Below, one piece after another: positions 14,701 to 26,290 of a stretch of 64,000 nt of DNA. The notes under the pieces are model-generated. The model searched no databases and had not been told where the DNA came from. It was given only the letters and a program-made list of their open reading frames with translations. The DNA lies in contig NC_092582.1 in the NCBI RefSeq assembly GCF_037975245.1, positions 4,310,501-4,374,500 on the forward strand, read 5' to 3'. The translations under genes and the position numbers were made by a program. Positions within the stretch are counted from its first letter, which is position 1. Each line of letters starts with the position of its first letter. The DNA is from Apostichopus japonicus (Eukaryota > Echinodermata > Holothuroidea > Aspidochirotida > Stichopodidae).

Positions 14701-17700
14701 AGATCTATCAACATTTACAGAGAGGTACAGAGATCCACAGGACTACAGCAATCTGTTGAGATCTAACAAGATCCATCAAGATCTACAGAGAGGTACAAAA
14801 TCCAGAGATCTGTTCAGATCTATCAAGATCTACAGAGAGGTACAGAGATCCACAGAAAAACAGCGATTTGTTGAGATCTAGCAAGATCTATCAAGATCTA
14901 CAGAGAGGTACAAAATCCAGAGATCTCTTCAGATCTATCAAGATCTACAGAGAGGTACAGAGATCTACAGAAATCCAGAGATCTGTTAAGATCTACAAAG
15001 AAGTACAGAGATCCACAAAAATCCAGAGATCTGTTGAGATTATCAAGATCTACAGAGATCCATAGAGATCTGTTCAGATGTATAAGATCTACAGAGAGGT
15101 ACAGAGATCCACAGATCTACAGAGATCTGTTGAGATCTATCAAGATCTACAAAGAGGTACAGAGATCTAAAGAAATCCAGAGATCTGTTCAGATCTACAA
15201 AGAGGTACAGAGATCCACAAAAATCCAGAGATCTGTTGAGATTATCAAGATCTACAGAGATCCATAGAGATCTGTTCAGATGTATAAGATCTACAGAGAG
15301 GTACAGAGATCCACAGATCTACAGAGATCTGTTGAGATCTATCAAGATCTACAAAGAGGTACAGAGATCTAAAGAAATCCAGAGATCTGTTCAGATCTAC
15401 AAAGAGGTACAGAGATCCACAGATCTAAAGAGATCTTTTCAGATGTATCAAGATCTACAGAGAGGTACAGAAATCCACAGATCTACAGAGATCTGTTGAG
15501 ATCTATCAAGATCTACAAAGAGGTACAGAGATCTAAAGAAATCCAGAGATCTGTTCAGATCTACAGAGATCCACAGACTTCTAAAGATCTGATGAAATCT
15601 GTCGAGGTCTATTGAAATCTACAGAGAGGTACAGAGATCCACAGAGATCTATATAGATACATAGAGATCTATGGAAATTTACAGAGAGGTACAGAGATCC
15701 ACAAAAATCCAGAGATCTGTTGAGATCTATCAAGATCTACAGAGATCTACAGAGATCTGTTGAGATCTATCAAGAATTCAAGATCTACAGTGTGGTACAG
15801 AGATCCACAGAAATCCAGAGATGTATAGAGATCTATCCAGAGGTACAGACATTCACATTCATGAAACCTGCTGGGTGCTGTTTAAAAAACATAGAAGCAA
15901 TTAATATACCCTCACAATTGAACAATGATTGTAATGTTGTTTCACCTCCAAAGCAAACAATACAATTGTACTTTTAATGCTACCTGATGCAGCACGTCCT
16001 TTCTAATGTTCCTGCCTGCTAACTGTTCGTCGTGAGGGAATACCATCGAATAGTTTTTGGCATACGCTTCATGACTAGTCTCCTTGAGCCAACGACCGTT
16101 TCGCACCATACCCTGTGAAAATCGTCTAGACAAAGTGGGGAGGGGAAAAAAAAAGATGGTTTCATGTTTAAACAACATGATAAACAACAACAAAAGTAGA
16201 GATTCATTTGTGCTCATGCACAATTGATGAACTTTCCTTGTCATACTGGAGAAATTTGCAATCAATTCCTACATTTAAGGGAGAAATTTCAGTTATCTGG
16301 AATGTTAAGCATTCCATTGTCACTTACATATATATATATATATATATATAGTTTGCAATTGGTGAGAGAAAACTGTGATAGAAATTTTTACTCGGGGAAC
16401 CCCAATTACCGAGTAATTAACGTTTTTGTGAAAAATTTTGAAAATTTTGAAATTTGTTCTCCCAAACAATTATGTATGCAAACCACACCTTTTCTCATTC
16501 ATATTTTAAACTCAACCAATGAAATCATCTCTACAACCTGACATACTGTACGTCTATATTGCATGCAGTACCTAGTAGAACATAAGTATAGTATTAGTGT
16601 ATTACTATTTCGGTAGTTGTTGTATTCCTCTTACGTAGTGAATGAAACGAATCAATCATGGCAAATGCAAGGCGCATAAATACAATAAATGATAGATTTG
16701 GCCTACGCTATTTTTTCACCAAATGAATATGCCACATTTTGAAAAGGTTTGCCACCTCGGGCACTTTTTTACATTAGATTATAAGCCAATGATCAAATCA
16801 GAAATTATCCTTTGATTAATTAAAATAAGCTTAACTAGATACTCAAGTTACTGAACTACATTTTTATGGGATTTTTGGTATAAATGTAGAAACCGAAAAT
16901 TTATGAAGACAAACACAAGAAAGAAGCTGCCTTAACCTCGACGTTGATTTCAACTTTTCGTGAAAAATAATGAAGGTAATTTGGAATCCACTCAAACAAT
17001 TTTGAAATTTTACCTTATGTCATAGCTGTACATGTCCAGCTCTGGTCTCCCATGGACCACCCAATGCGCCAATTCTTTTCCGCACCCCCCTCCAAGCATC
17101 ATCCCAGAACTGTTGTACCCGCATCCTAGGTAAAACCCTCTCAGCTCCGGGGATTCTCCCATCAGAGGCTTGTGGTCCGGAGTGAAGGACTCTATGGAGA
17201 ATTGACAAAACTCGCAGCTGAATATTTTAATGAGATAGTCACAATGAGGATTACAAACAATACTGGAACAGCTAAGCCTAACCAGGCATAACTAATAAAA
17301 ACTGCACTGTATTATAACCAGTGTTATAAATCAAGTTATGTTTCTTAAGAAGTATCCTTAGAGAGGAAATTTATCAACAGTTGATGAACCTCTCTCACAT
17401 TTTAAAAGACTAGTTAATCTGTGCATTCTGGTGGAAATTATTATTCAAATCAATTCCTATTTACTTCTCATGTCTGAGAAAATGATATTTGAATTTATCA
17501 GATTTTGAACTGAGTTTTACAGAAAACCAATAAATGTTAAGTATTCATAATATCACCTTCCAAATTTTAAAATGGAAAGTTATATCCCAAAATGACAAAA
17601 CTTGGCAATGGGCATGAATAAAACTGTACCTGTTTCCCACAAGTTTAAGCAAAGTTATCTGTCAATCAACACTGCTACACTAAAAATCCTCATAGTGCTG

Positions 17701-20700
17701 GATGACCTTTGACCCAGGGCTGCACTTCTGTTTAATGATTAGTAAAGTTCTTCTGCCTTAAGCTGATACTATCTCATAGAATCACGTAACAATATAAACC
17801 ACTTTACCTGGACCACAAACAGTTGACTTAACTCCTGTCTGACCAATTACAGGAACTCTGTTAACGGCCCCCTCCACATGCTGGCTGAAGATATCCCAGT
17901 CCAATTCAAACAAGGAAAATGCAAAATCGTTTTTAACCTAAAAAGATAGAATGATGGAAAGTTACATGACACAAAAACATACTTATCCCTTTTGCTCCCC
18001 CAAAATACTGCTACCCTCCTGATTTTGAAAAATGTTTTATTCCGTAAATTTTAACCATCGTACAGTTAGTATACAATTGACCTTTTTAACACCTGAGGCA
18101 AAGATATTGCCAGAAATGGGAAACCCTTCCTCCCACCCCCCCCCCTTCCACCCTCCCCCAACTTAAAAAATATTGCACAGAAAACACTGACAAAGATAAA
18201 GACAACAATTTTGAAAAAACTTGTCAAACAACAGAGTTGGAAACCTGATTTACTTTCTGCTGGTTTAGCCACATGGTAAAATATAATGTTTTTCATTAAA
18301 CCAAATGCTTGAAATTATTTAAAAGTGTTGTAGCAACTCTATGCACTGAGGAAGGGTGTCACAATTTACAAGGCCTAGTCTTTGTCATTGTTAAATATTT
18401 CGACAGAACTTTTAAAAAAACATGGGAGAGATTTACTAAAACTCCTACTGCAGCTTCTACATCAGTTAAAAATGTACACAACCAAATTACAAAGCAGTCA
18501 GTCTTATTCCATTGATAACCAGTTCATTACTAATACATCTGTTAAATGCTCCTGGCAGATTTGATCCTTTTTTGGTGTGGTACTGTTCTCTACAGATATC
18601 AACTACTGCTGCACAATTAAATAACATATTTGCTGGTAGCCAGCCAAATTTCACCATGACAACAACATGGTCTGCCTGTCCAGAAATTATCAAAGTAGGT
18701 CAAGGTTTGTTGGGAAAGTGCTGTATGAATAAATGCTATATGCCTTGATATTTACTTCCTACATTTACAGGTTTTCATACCTATGTGGAGGGATTCTTTC
18801 AACAAACATATGAATTTGTGCATGGATATATGCATGATGGTCGAAAACTGCTGGTTGTATTTGCAGTGTATATTTTTTTACCCTCATATTTGAGCTTGAA
18901 TAGAAGTTAATTATCATGTTAATTATTATGTTAACATATTCTTCGAGTATAAGCAAAGGAGAAATAGGTAAATATTTATACAAAGTTGGCTGATTGAATT
19001 CACTGAAGAAAGTTACAGCAATAGAGAGAAAATTAAGCACACGACCAAACTGCGTCTTCACGTGTCTTATACTACTGTCTTGCAATAATGCCAGAAGATA
19101 TTTAAATCTTGAAAAAAGGCTAGAACTTCACAAAACAACAACCGATATAGTTACAACACAATCTTCAAAGTAGTTACTGAGTTACCCTACTATTTTATTG
19201 GGACTAAAGTTCTTATTATCATTGACTGCCATAAAATTCCTTAATATTGTGACTAATTGGATGAAAATGAAAACATTTCCATAGACTTGTTACTGATCAT
19301 TTATGGAAGTATTTTACATGATTTTATTGTGAATTGAAAAAAAAACGTATGGTCACTATGGAGGGCAACCCACAACGTTTGAAAAGGTTCGCACTTACGT
19401 CATCCCAGAATACTGGATTCGATTCATATCCACCAACAGATAAGGCATCACCTTGAAGTTTGAGATAAACTGATGCATCATGGTCCCTCACGTTTGGCAT
19501 GTTCTGGATACCTTCAATTCTTTCGGTGACCACGTAAGCGTGATGCATGGCAACCAAAGGGACGGATACATCCGCCATTTTGCCTATGTGTGGACTCCAA
19601 ACACCTGTCATTTAAGTTATAATACAAGACTTTTGATGCTTTATAATGGGAGGGGGGAAGTTTATACTCAAGATAAAGGGGTTTTGATGTACTCCAGCAA
19701 TCTTGTGCTGAAATGAGATACGAACAACTCAAAATCTAACAAAATCAGAAAAGGCTATCTTAGTTTGTAACCATAAACACTATAATTGTTCCAAACAGTA
19801 TGCATGTATGTGGGACAAAACATAATGATGCAGTGGAAACATTCTGAAAACACACTTAATCAATGCTTAAAATTTCTTAATTAATTAATAAATTAATTTA
19901 GCATCTGTAGTTGCTCCTATTTTTGAAATACTTTTCTCTATCATGACACTAAAATAGTCCATTTACAAAGAATGTTTTCTTTAAGTAAATCAACTATGAG
20001 AAACTACCAGTGAAATGATACAAACATACTCTGTGAAAGTGTGGCTCTTCGAATAGACTTGTGAGACTGACTCTGTGTGTGTCTGCATGTGTGTCAACTC
20101 CACAATATACATCTTTGTATCACATATTATTAATTTCTCTTTTTCCAAAACGATGGAAAATGAGTGGTGTTTGTTTAAAATTTGCAACATTTAAAATAAA
20201 AAATGAGGATAAACATGGTGTTCTCTGAAATGGTGACAAAAGATGATGAATGGAAGTTCAAACAAAGGGGACAATAGATCTCTGATGTAAATAAAGGCAT
20301 TTGATAGGCCAACCCCAAATTATTAGAGTGAGGGCCAAAGGGTTATATGATGAAATAAGAGACCACTTTTTATTAATGCTAGTTGAGTTTGAATAGTTTA
20401 CTCTGTATCTTTAAAATTCGCCACAGAGGAAATGGTCAACGCTTTACCTGAGCAATTAACAACAATCGGAGCTTTAATGGAACCAAATTCTGTCTCCACT
20501 CCTTGAACTCTCTTGACCCCAAAGTCATCGATTCCGACTTGAATACCTGTCACTGGGCAGTCAGTTATAACCTGGAGAAAAAAACAAAACAATAAAATTG
20601 TCTTTATACTGTATGTGAATCTATCTTATATGAAAATATATTTATTACATATTACCCTGATATGTGCACGATGGAAAACTAAATCATATCCATATGTAAC

Positions 20701-22081
20701 TGTGAGAAAAAGGACTAAAATATAACTTTTCAAATTTTGGTGAATGACCTTTGTCAGTTACTGTTCTCTACAGTACCCTTGCCACACTTAAACCGATATG
20801 TCACACATTTTAAGACTCGTTGCAAATAGTATGAAAGTTCCGAAAAGTGATTCAACCTGTGGAATTATGGACATTTCCCTCAATGAACTGAATAAGAAGC
20901 ATATGAACTGATATAACAAATTCTCAAAACCATGGTTCTGGCTTTTTCCTTCATGCTTTGAATTTTTACACATCATCCATAGTCGCACATAGAAGATTGA
21001 GATTTTTTGGTCATGTAGCAAAACTCCAGGAGGACGCTCCAGCAAAGGTTGCTTTAAGAGAAGCACTGAGACATACTGCAAAACCAGTAGGAAGGCCTGT
21101 GACTACCTTGCTTGGAAAAAAAAAGTCGCAATTTAAGGACGTTAATATTAACTATTTCAAGGAAGCAATAAACCTTGCGCAAGATCGTGATACGTGGCGG
21201 AGTTTAATCACTGAGCATGTCGGATAGACGAGACTCAACTTACTACTACTACTACTACTACTATGGGGCAAAATCATCACTGTGCAGATCGAGTCACTTC
21301 ATTTTAAAGTTGTTTCATGTCATTACCAGACATTTTCCTGACATGAGTCCATACAGCCATGATGGCCTCTAGTCACTGTATTATATATTACTATATCTGG
21401 AAACAAAACTGGTGTTGAGTCACTGCAATTTTGAAATTAAGTTGACTCCAGTCATAACCTGGTCATTGGCAGTTCCTATATAACTGTTAGGCAACCTTAA
21501 AAGTTTGTGGTTAGGCTATCTCTAGCTACCATCATTCAACAACTTTTGACATGACATGCATGTACATAATATTTTGTGTAGCAAAGTTTGAAGAATCTGA
21601 ATAATATTGTCTTTAAAATTGAAATACTATGAATCCTGTGTACAACCTCTTAACTGCTTTATACAATGTGTGCACCCGTATAGCAATTTGACCTCTTTGG
21701 ATAACATTCTGCAATGCGATGCTCGATAAATTATATAATGTGATGTTTGTGTACGATGGTGGTTCTAGAATAAGTCAAATGAAACACTGCACCTTAGCAC
21801 CGGCTCTGGTAGCTGCCCTGGACAGAGCTGTACAGTAACCGGCGGGGTCGATGACCCCATCCCCAGGGCTGTATAATGTACCGTAGAGGTCATCTACATT
21901 CATCAAAGGGTACAAATCCTTGGTTTCTTTCGGAGACAGGACATATGATTCGACGCCATAAACTTTTCCAATCTAAACGACGGATGGAAAAAACAACGTC
22001 AGTACCATAATCTGACAATGAATATTTATAGAACAGAAAAATCAGTATCAAATCAATCTTTATAACATGAGTAAGAAATGT

Positions 22082-22177
<96 letters not shown>

Positions 22178-24182
22178 GTAAATCAGCTTTAAGTTACAGT
22201 TAATGAGCAAGCCAAAACAAATATTCAGGGGGGGGGGGGAAGACAATTTTTATGGAGGGACATCTGAGCTGAACAGGCTTACTACACACTAACCCCTCAT
22301 GTCTGATAATGCTACTATTAAATTTCTTTTAGATGAAACTTTACTAAGTTTATTTCTACAGGGCTCCATGCCTTCGGGGTGCCTGCAGTGTTATGCTGTT
22401 GACCACCAAAGCCACAGGTGGGTTGGAGTGGTAATGGAGGTACGAGGTACATGTCTATTAATAGGAAAGGTTGTTACTTATATAATTATTATTGCATAGT
22501 TTTTTGTTTGTGACTCGAGGTGGTTATGGAGGTACGAGGGTCATGTCTATTAATAGGAAAGGTTGTTACTTATATAATTATTATTGCATAGTTTTTTGTT
22601 TGTGACTCGAGGTGGTTATGGAGGTACGAGGTACATGTCTTTTAATAGGAAAGGTTGTTACTTATATAATTATTATTGCATAATTTTTTGTTTGTGACTC
22701 GAGGACGTTCTTCGTCAAACCTAAATTGTGTTTAGCTCACTATTAATACATTCTATACCTACATGTGAAAAAAAGTGCAAAATGAATGAATGCAGAAATC
22801 ATGTTGAATCCTTTCTCAAAATCAATGCCTATTTGAAAAAATCCAATAATACTTTATTACAAATGAGCTTGTTAATACTTCTTTACAAATATTGTTAGGA
22901 CCGTAATTGGATCTGTAAAGTACTTAATCTAGTAGTGGGTATATGTTACACACTATTTCTTTTTTATCATGGTCATAAATTTATTTTGGCTGGCATTTCG
23001 ATGCGAATGAAGTGTTATGTGTAATGATGTAATTTTCAATATTTTAGCACTCACTGTTCCTAAACGTTTGTACTCGTCAAGCCGCTCTTTGGTTGATGCT
23101 ATAAAGAGTCCTCCATTCTCAATCCATCCTGGTACCACACCTGTTTCCTCCTCAAGAACATCTCTGACTAGATGGCGCATGTAATTCAGAAGCTCTACTT
23201 CGATATCCGAGGGGCGTAATCTCCACACCAGACCTGTCAAGGAGGACCAATCGGGAAACTGTCATAATGTGGTTTAAAGCAATGTTTTCTGTTGTCCTCC
23301 AACCCATTAAGTGCATTTGATAGGCTTTACCTTATTCCAAAACAATTGTTTACCAAATCAACAAAGAAAACAAATCATAACAAACTTCCTTTGTATTTCT
23401 TCTTCATGTCCTACATTAAAGTGGTACCTAGTGGACTAACACTAACTGTACATCCCTTCTAAACTGTTCAGCTTTTTGTATTTAAATAATTACTATCATT
23501 CACCAACCCTGTGTTTTCTCAATCTTCCGAATACTACAGTGCTCCATAATTTAAATAATTAGTTCTTACTCTCTGCAGCTATAGCTTACAAATTTGTTCA
23601 TACATGCAATATGAGCCTTTTCTTCACTCTGTCTCATACATGAGCGATGGGGGGGGGGGGTGTGGGCAGGGCGAGGAGTCATGGGGCTGCAGCATATTTG
23701 TCAGAGATCAATAGCTAGTGGGTAAAGATGGAGTGAAGAATGATGGATTCTAATATTCATAGTTTTAACCTTTCAAGGAAATCTTCAAAAGTGGCGAAGA
23801 TCGAGGTGCAGGTTGAGTGGAGTGGGCAGGGTCTTTACCTGGCCCTAATGAGTAAAATACCTGCAGTGTGCCATGTTGTCCCAGCAGTCAACTGGTCCCG
23901 TTCCAACAGTACTGCATTTGTGATGCCCAATTTAGTGAGATGGTAAAGCGTTGAACATCCAATGGAGCCACCCCCAATGATCACGACATCCGCTTCTTGG
24001 GGTATAACTTTAGGGGCAGTTTTCTTATCTGATTTTAATGTTTTGTATGGAACACCACTCTCTGGTTTACTGCTCAAAGCTCTGTTACCATAGTTACAAT
24101 TGTTACTCCCCCTCTGTCTCTGGAATGGGGTACCATGGTACCGATGCGTCAGACGTTGAAGTGTTTGCAGCCTCCTCCACAT
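8753..24182 (-). CDS. SARDH: Sarcosine dehydrogenase, mitochondrial (complete, 15 coding exons)
   Basis: Oxidatively demethylates sarcosine to glycine in the mitochondrial matrix, passing the one-carbon unit to tetrahydrofolate and electrons to ETF. Exons in order: 23861-24182, 23055-23233, 21793-21972, 20448-20571, 19399-19604, 17808-17937, 17014-17191, 15984-16125, 14389-14472, 13866-13979, 12961-13099, 11982-12243, 10137-10393, 9518-9686, 8753-9050. They sum to 2784 bases with every phase matching: 927 residues against about 918 in vertebrates. The Arg-rich start [11 protein letters not shown] looks like a mitochondrial presequence. FAD dinucleotide motif GGGSIG is at 70-75, with acidic Glu94. 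[10 protein letters not shown] carries His105, the family's covalent-FAD histidine. The C-terminal half is the GcvT-like folate domain (GTESDLTVS-type and [18 protein letters not shown] motifs). ATG 24182 is preferred over 24245 because an acceptor-like AG lies between them and the presequence starts there. DMGDH and PDPR are less similar. Confidence 0.96.
10502..11768. mobile_element. Second non-autonomous hAT-type element with 8-bp target duplication (SARDH intron)
   Basis: The element proper spans 10510-11760 (1251 bp), flanked by TCATAAGT at 10502-10509 and 11761-11768. The left end reads TAGCGTTGTGCGG and the right end, reverse complemented, reads TAGGGTTGTGCAGG. Subterminal repeats carry ACCGGT/CCGGTA words at both ends (about 10535-10595 and 11640-11725). 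There is no transposase frame. It lies in the intron between exons 12 and 13 of SARDH. The end sequences resemble those of the 2270-3887 element, but the interiors do not, so the two are relatives within the superfamily and not copies of one element. Confidence 0.85.
12256..12450. repeat. ATCATCAG minisatellite
   Basis: About ten imperfect units built on AGAATCATCAG followed by CAGAATATA or TGGAAGAATATT. It starts only about 12 bases from the acceptor of SARDH exon 12 (12243), so it occupies the usual branch-point/polypyrimidine zone. Confidence 0.8.
12465..12680. repeat. Degenerate GGTCCCAAAA / TTGGGCCC tandem repeat
   Basis: Roughly 20-25-bp imperfect units alternate words such as GGTCCCAAAA, TTTGGCCC and TTGGGCCC. 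The units are partly self-complementary (GGGCCCA). It lies directly after the ATCATCAG minisatellite in the same intron. Confidence 0.6.
14590..15850. repeat. AGATCT-rich satellite with 202-bp higher-order unit
   Basis: About 1.25 kb of monomers of roughly 20-30 bp made of the words GATCTACAGAGAGGTACAGAGA and AGATCCACAG. In the middle, two higher-order units of 202 bp (about 15034-15235 and 15236-15437) are nearly identical, while the flanks are more diverged. The array is open in more than one frame, so it creates false reading frames rich in YRD/QRS. It fills most of the SARDH intron between exons 8 and 9. Confidence 0.92.
16327..16351. repeat. (TA)n microsatellite
   Basis: Twelve or so TA dinucleotides in the SARDH intron between exons 7 and 8. 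Confidence 0.85.
20958..21263 (+). mobile_element. 5'-truncated LINE, 3' end of reverse-transcriptase ORF
   Basis: A plus-strand frame of about 89 residues (20958-21227) contains [12 protein letters not shown], then GRPVTTLL and [15 protein letters not shown] near its end. These are the usual C-terminal words of the RT polyprotein in RTE/CR1/I-type non-LTR elements. The frame ends in a stop, and 10-15 bases later a (TAC)n tract (about 21238-21263) forms the tail. Everything upstream of about 20950 is missing, the normal result of 5' truncation on insertion. It is antisense to SARDH, in the intron between exons 3 and 4. Confidence 0.8.
22084..22174. repeat. (AT)n microsatellite, about 90 bp
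   Basis: Almost uninterrupted AT/TA dinucleotides, broken once by a GTATACAT stretch around 22119-22128. It lies in the SARDH intron between exons 2 and 3, followed by a short G-run at about 22228. Confidence 0.95.
22427..22705. repeat. Three-copy tandem repeat, about 92-bp unit
   Basis: Three consecutive units each contain GGAGGTACGAGG, then CATGTCT, AATAGGAAAGGTTGTTACTT and TTTTTTGTTTGTGACTCGAG. They differ by only a few bases, so the triplication is recent. The array lies in the SARDH intron between exons 2 and 3. Confidence 0.9.
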
Positions 24183-25751
24183 GGTGGATGTCTTTTTGGA
24201 TAATCTGTATAACAATAAAGATAAATCATCTGAAAATCTTTCCAAAGTCCGGTGTACATTTACAGTATGTCTTACCTTAGCTTTTCACAATACCAAATTG
24301 GTGGTAGTGGTTGGCTAGACCACTTGGGCGCTGGGATTGTTTTCAAAGAGATATTGGCTAATGGACTATATCGCAATCTTTCAACTCTTCTAGCTCAAAA
24401 ACTTAAGTCAAGGTGGCATAAAATTTGCAAACGCCAAGATAGTTCAATCCGTTTGCTATCGTATGTTGGGTACGAAATGTCACTTCAAAAGTTCTACTTA
24501 TGCTTGTAGGCCCATATGTGACGATTTTAGTGTCTAACTGTACCTCAGTCAATCTATAATATATGCAGTGGCACTGGGCGTGTTTTGCATGATCGGTATT
24601 TCTGTCAAGTGTCAGCTTACATAGGCCTATTTTGACAGGTGGACATAGTACTGTACTGTATTCATTCCTTCTATCAATGGTATATATTCATGCTTATGTT
24701 AATGTAAATAGCTAGACCAGTGGTCTAGTTAGTATGGTAGAGTAAAGAAGCAAGTCAGAGCTTCACTGACCCTGAACATGTACTTATTCCGTTTTGTGTT
24801 TGAAGTCTTTCCCTTCTCTTCCTCGGACGCAGTACTAATTAGATCTGTACTAGACGGTAGACCTACAATTTGCCTACTACTACTCTACTGCTACTAGTAT
24901 TATACTGGGCTTGCAAATAAGCCAATGAAATAAACTTGACAATCAATGATTGATGATTTATTTGAATGTTTGCAACAGTCTTGTAGTTGTACAGTACCTC
25001 TCTTACTTTAATTGATGATTTCAAATCTACAGCAGCGGTCTCACACTTGCTACTTGTTGAATGGTTCGGGTTGACCAGAATGCTTCTTTCGTGTTCGTTT
25101 GCACCACATCACCAGGTTCTATTTACTCTTGGTCGTATACCATGCATGGAGTTAGAAGAGATATCGTATTTACGTACGTACGCTGTGCCTAGTGCAGGGT
25201 ATGTTTGTAAACACATTGTCCTCTGTATATTTCAGGTCAAGGTAAAGGAGTTACCATTCATTTTACGAAAGGTTAAGTCTCACAACAACAATCAAAATAC
25301 TATTTGCACTTATGTTACACTGTTGTTCTTAAGTTATATGTTTACACAAAATAGATTAGAAAAAAATATAATTACAATTATTAAACAGTGACAGCATAAG
25401 AATATTGACATAATTTACGAGAACTAAATATATCTCCTATACAATAATGGACGAAACCTGCCTTCATTTTAACTCTCCAGAATTGGGATCATTCATCAGT
25501 AATCTTGTCAAAACTGGATTGTACCGGCTGACGATCGAGGTCATGGATATTACCACGGCCGATGGCAAGTGCTTTATATAATATGGACCAGTTGGCAATT
25601 ATAAATTCATCGTTTTACTGGATTGAGGAACCTCAGAGTTACCTCGAAATTACTATTGTTTGTACAACAGAACAATACTTGAAGGAGTACGGGGAGGGGG
25701 TGGGGGTGTACTGATGACGCACAGATCAGATGTGGCATGACCCAATCTAAC

Positions 25752-25779
25752 CAGGGAGTTGTTCCATAACAACTCCCTG
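25752..25779. repeat. Perfect 12-bp stem hairpin CAGGGAGTTGTT
   Basis: CAGGGAGTTGTT, a CCAT loop and the exact reverse complement. A second version lies at 40095-40121 in an intron of the MAO-like gene, so the hairpin belongs to a dispersed element. Confidence 0.75.
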
Positions 25780-25979
25780 ATCTAACCATCTGAGGTCTAC
25801 ACCGCATAAAGCTAAGGACCCAGTCTCCCAGAGTACGATTTTACAGTTGACCGATACGTAGTTTTTGTACCAAAAATATTAGCCTAATAGTGTCAAAAGC
25901 ACCCGAAAAATCGCAGACGTTTGGGTAATTGGTCTATATTCCAATACCCCATGCAATTAAACAAGTATATTGTCATATA

Positions 25980-26290
25980 CACCTCCTTTGCTTTGGGAGA
26001 AGTCGGATATTTCGAATTCGAATGCCTGATATCTCGAACTCATATTTTGCATTTCTTCATTTCAGAATTAAATATCGAATTCAATTCGAGATTATCTAAA
26101 ATAATCTTCTCTTCTTGATACCTTTAATTTATTTCATGATATCTTTAAAATCAATTTGAGATATCGTAAATAAATATCTCCAAATAATGATATATGAAAT
26201 AATTCATGATATCTGAAATTAATTGAAGATATCTCGAATTTAATTGAAGATATCTTTAATTTTCGAATAAATGTTAAGATACCGTACGTC
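25980..26290. repeat. AT-rich array of palindromic GATATC/GAATTC units
   Basis: About 300 bp of diverged units of roughly 20-30 bp. The words ATATCTCGAATT, AATTGAAGATATC and TTCATGATATC recur, each partly its own reverse complement. There is no coding content. Confidence 0.65.

Noticed and set aside
14868-15499. Overlapping YRD/QRS-rich frames
   Set aside because: Satellite translation inside a SARDH intron; the identical starts 202 bp apart reveal the higher-order repeat, not a protein family.
24183-24245. Upstream ATG at 24245 as SARDH start
   Set aside because: It adds a non-presequence-like 21 residues and crosses an acceptor-like AG; ATG 24182 gives a typical Arg-rich mitochondrial leader.
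24252-24509. 85-residue plus-strand frame beside the SARDH start
   Set aside because: It overlaps the probable SARDH promoter/5'UTR, has no domain, and its codons look like random AT-rich sequence.
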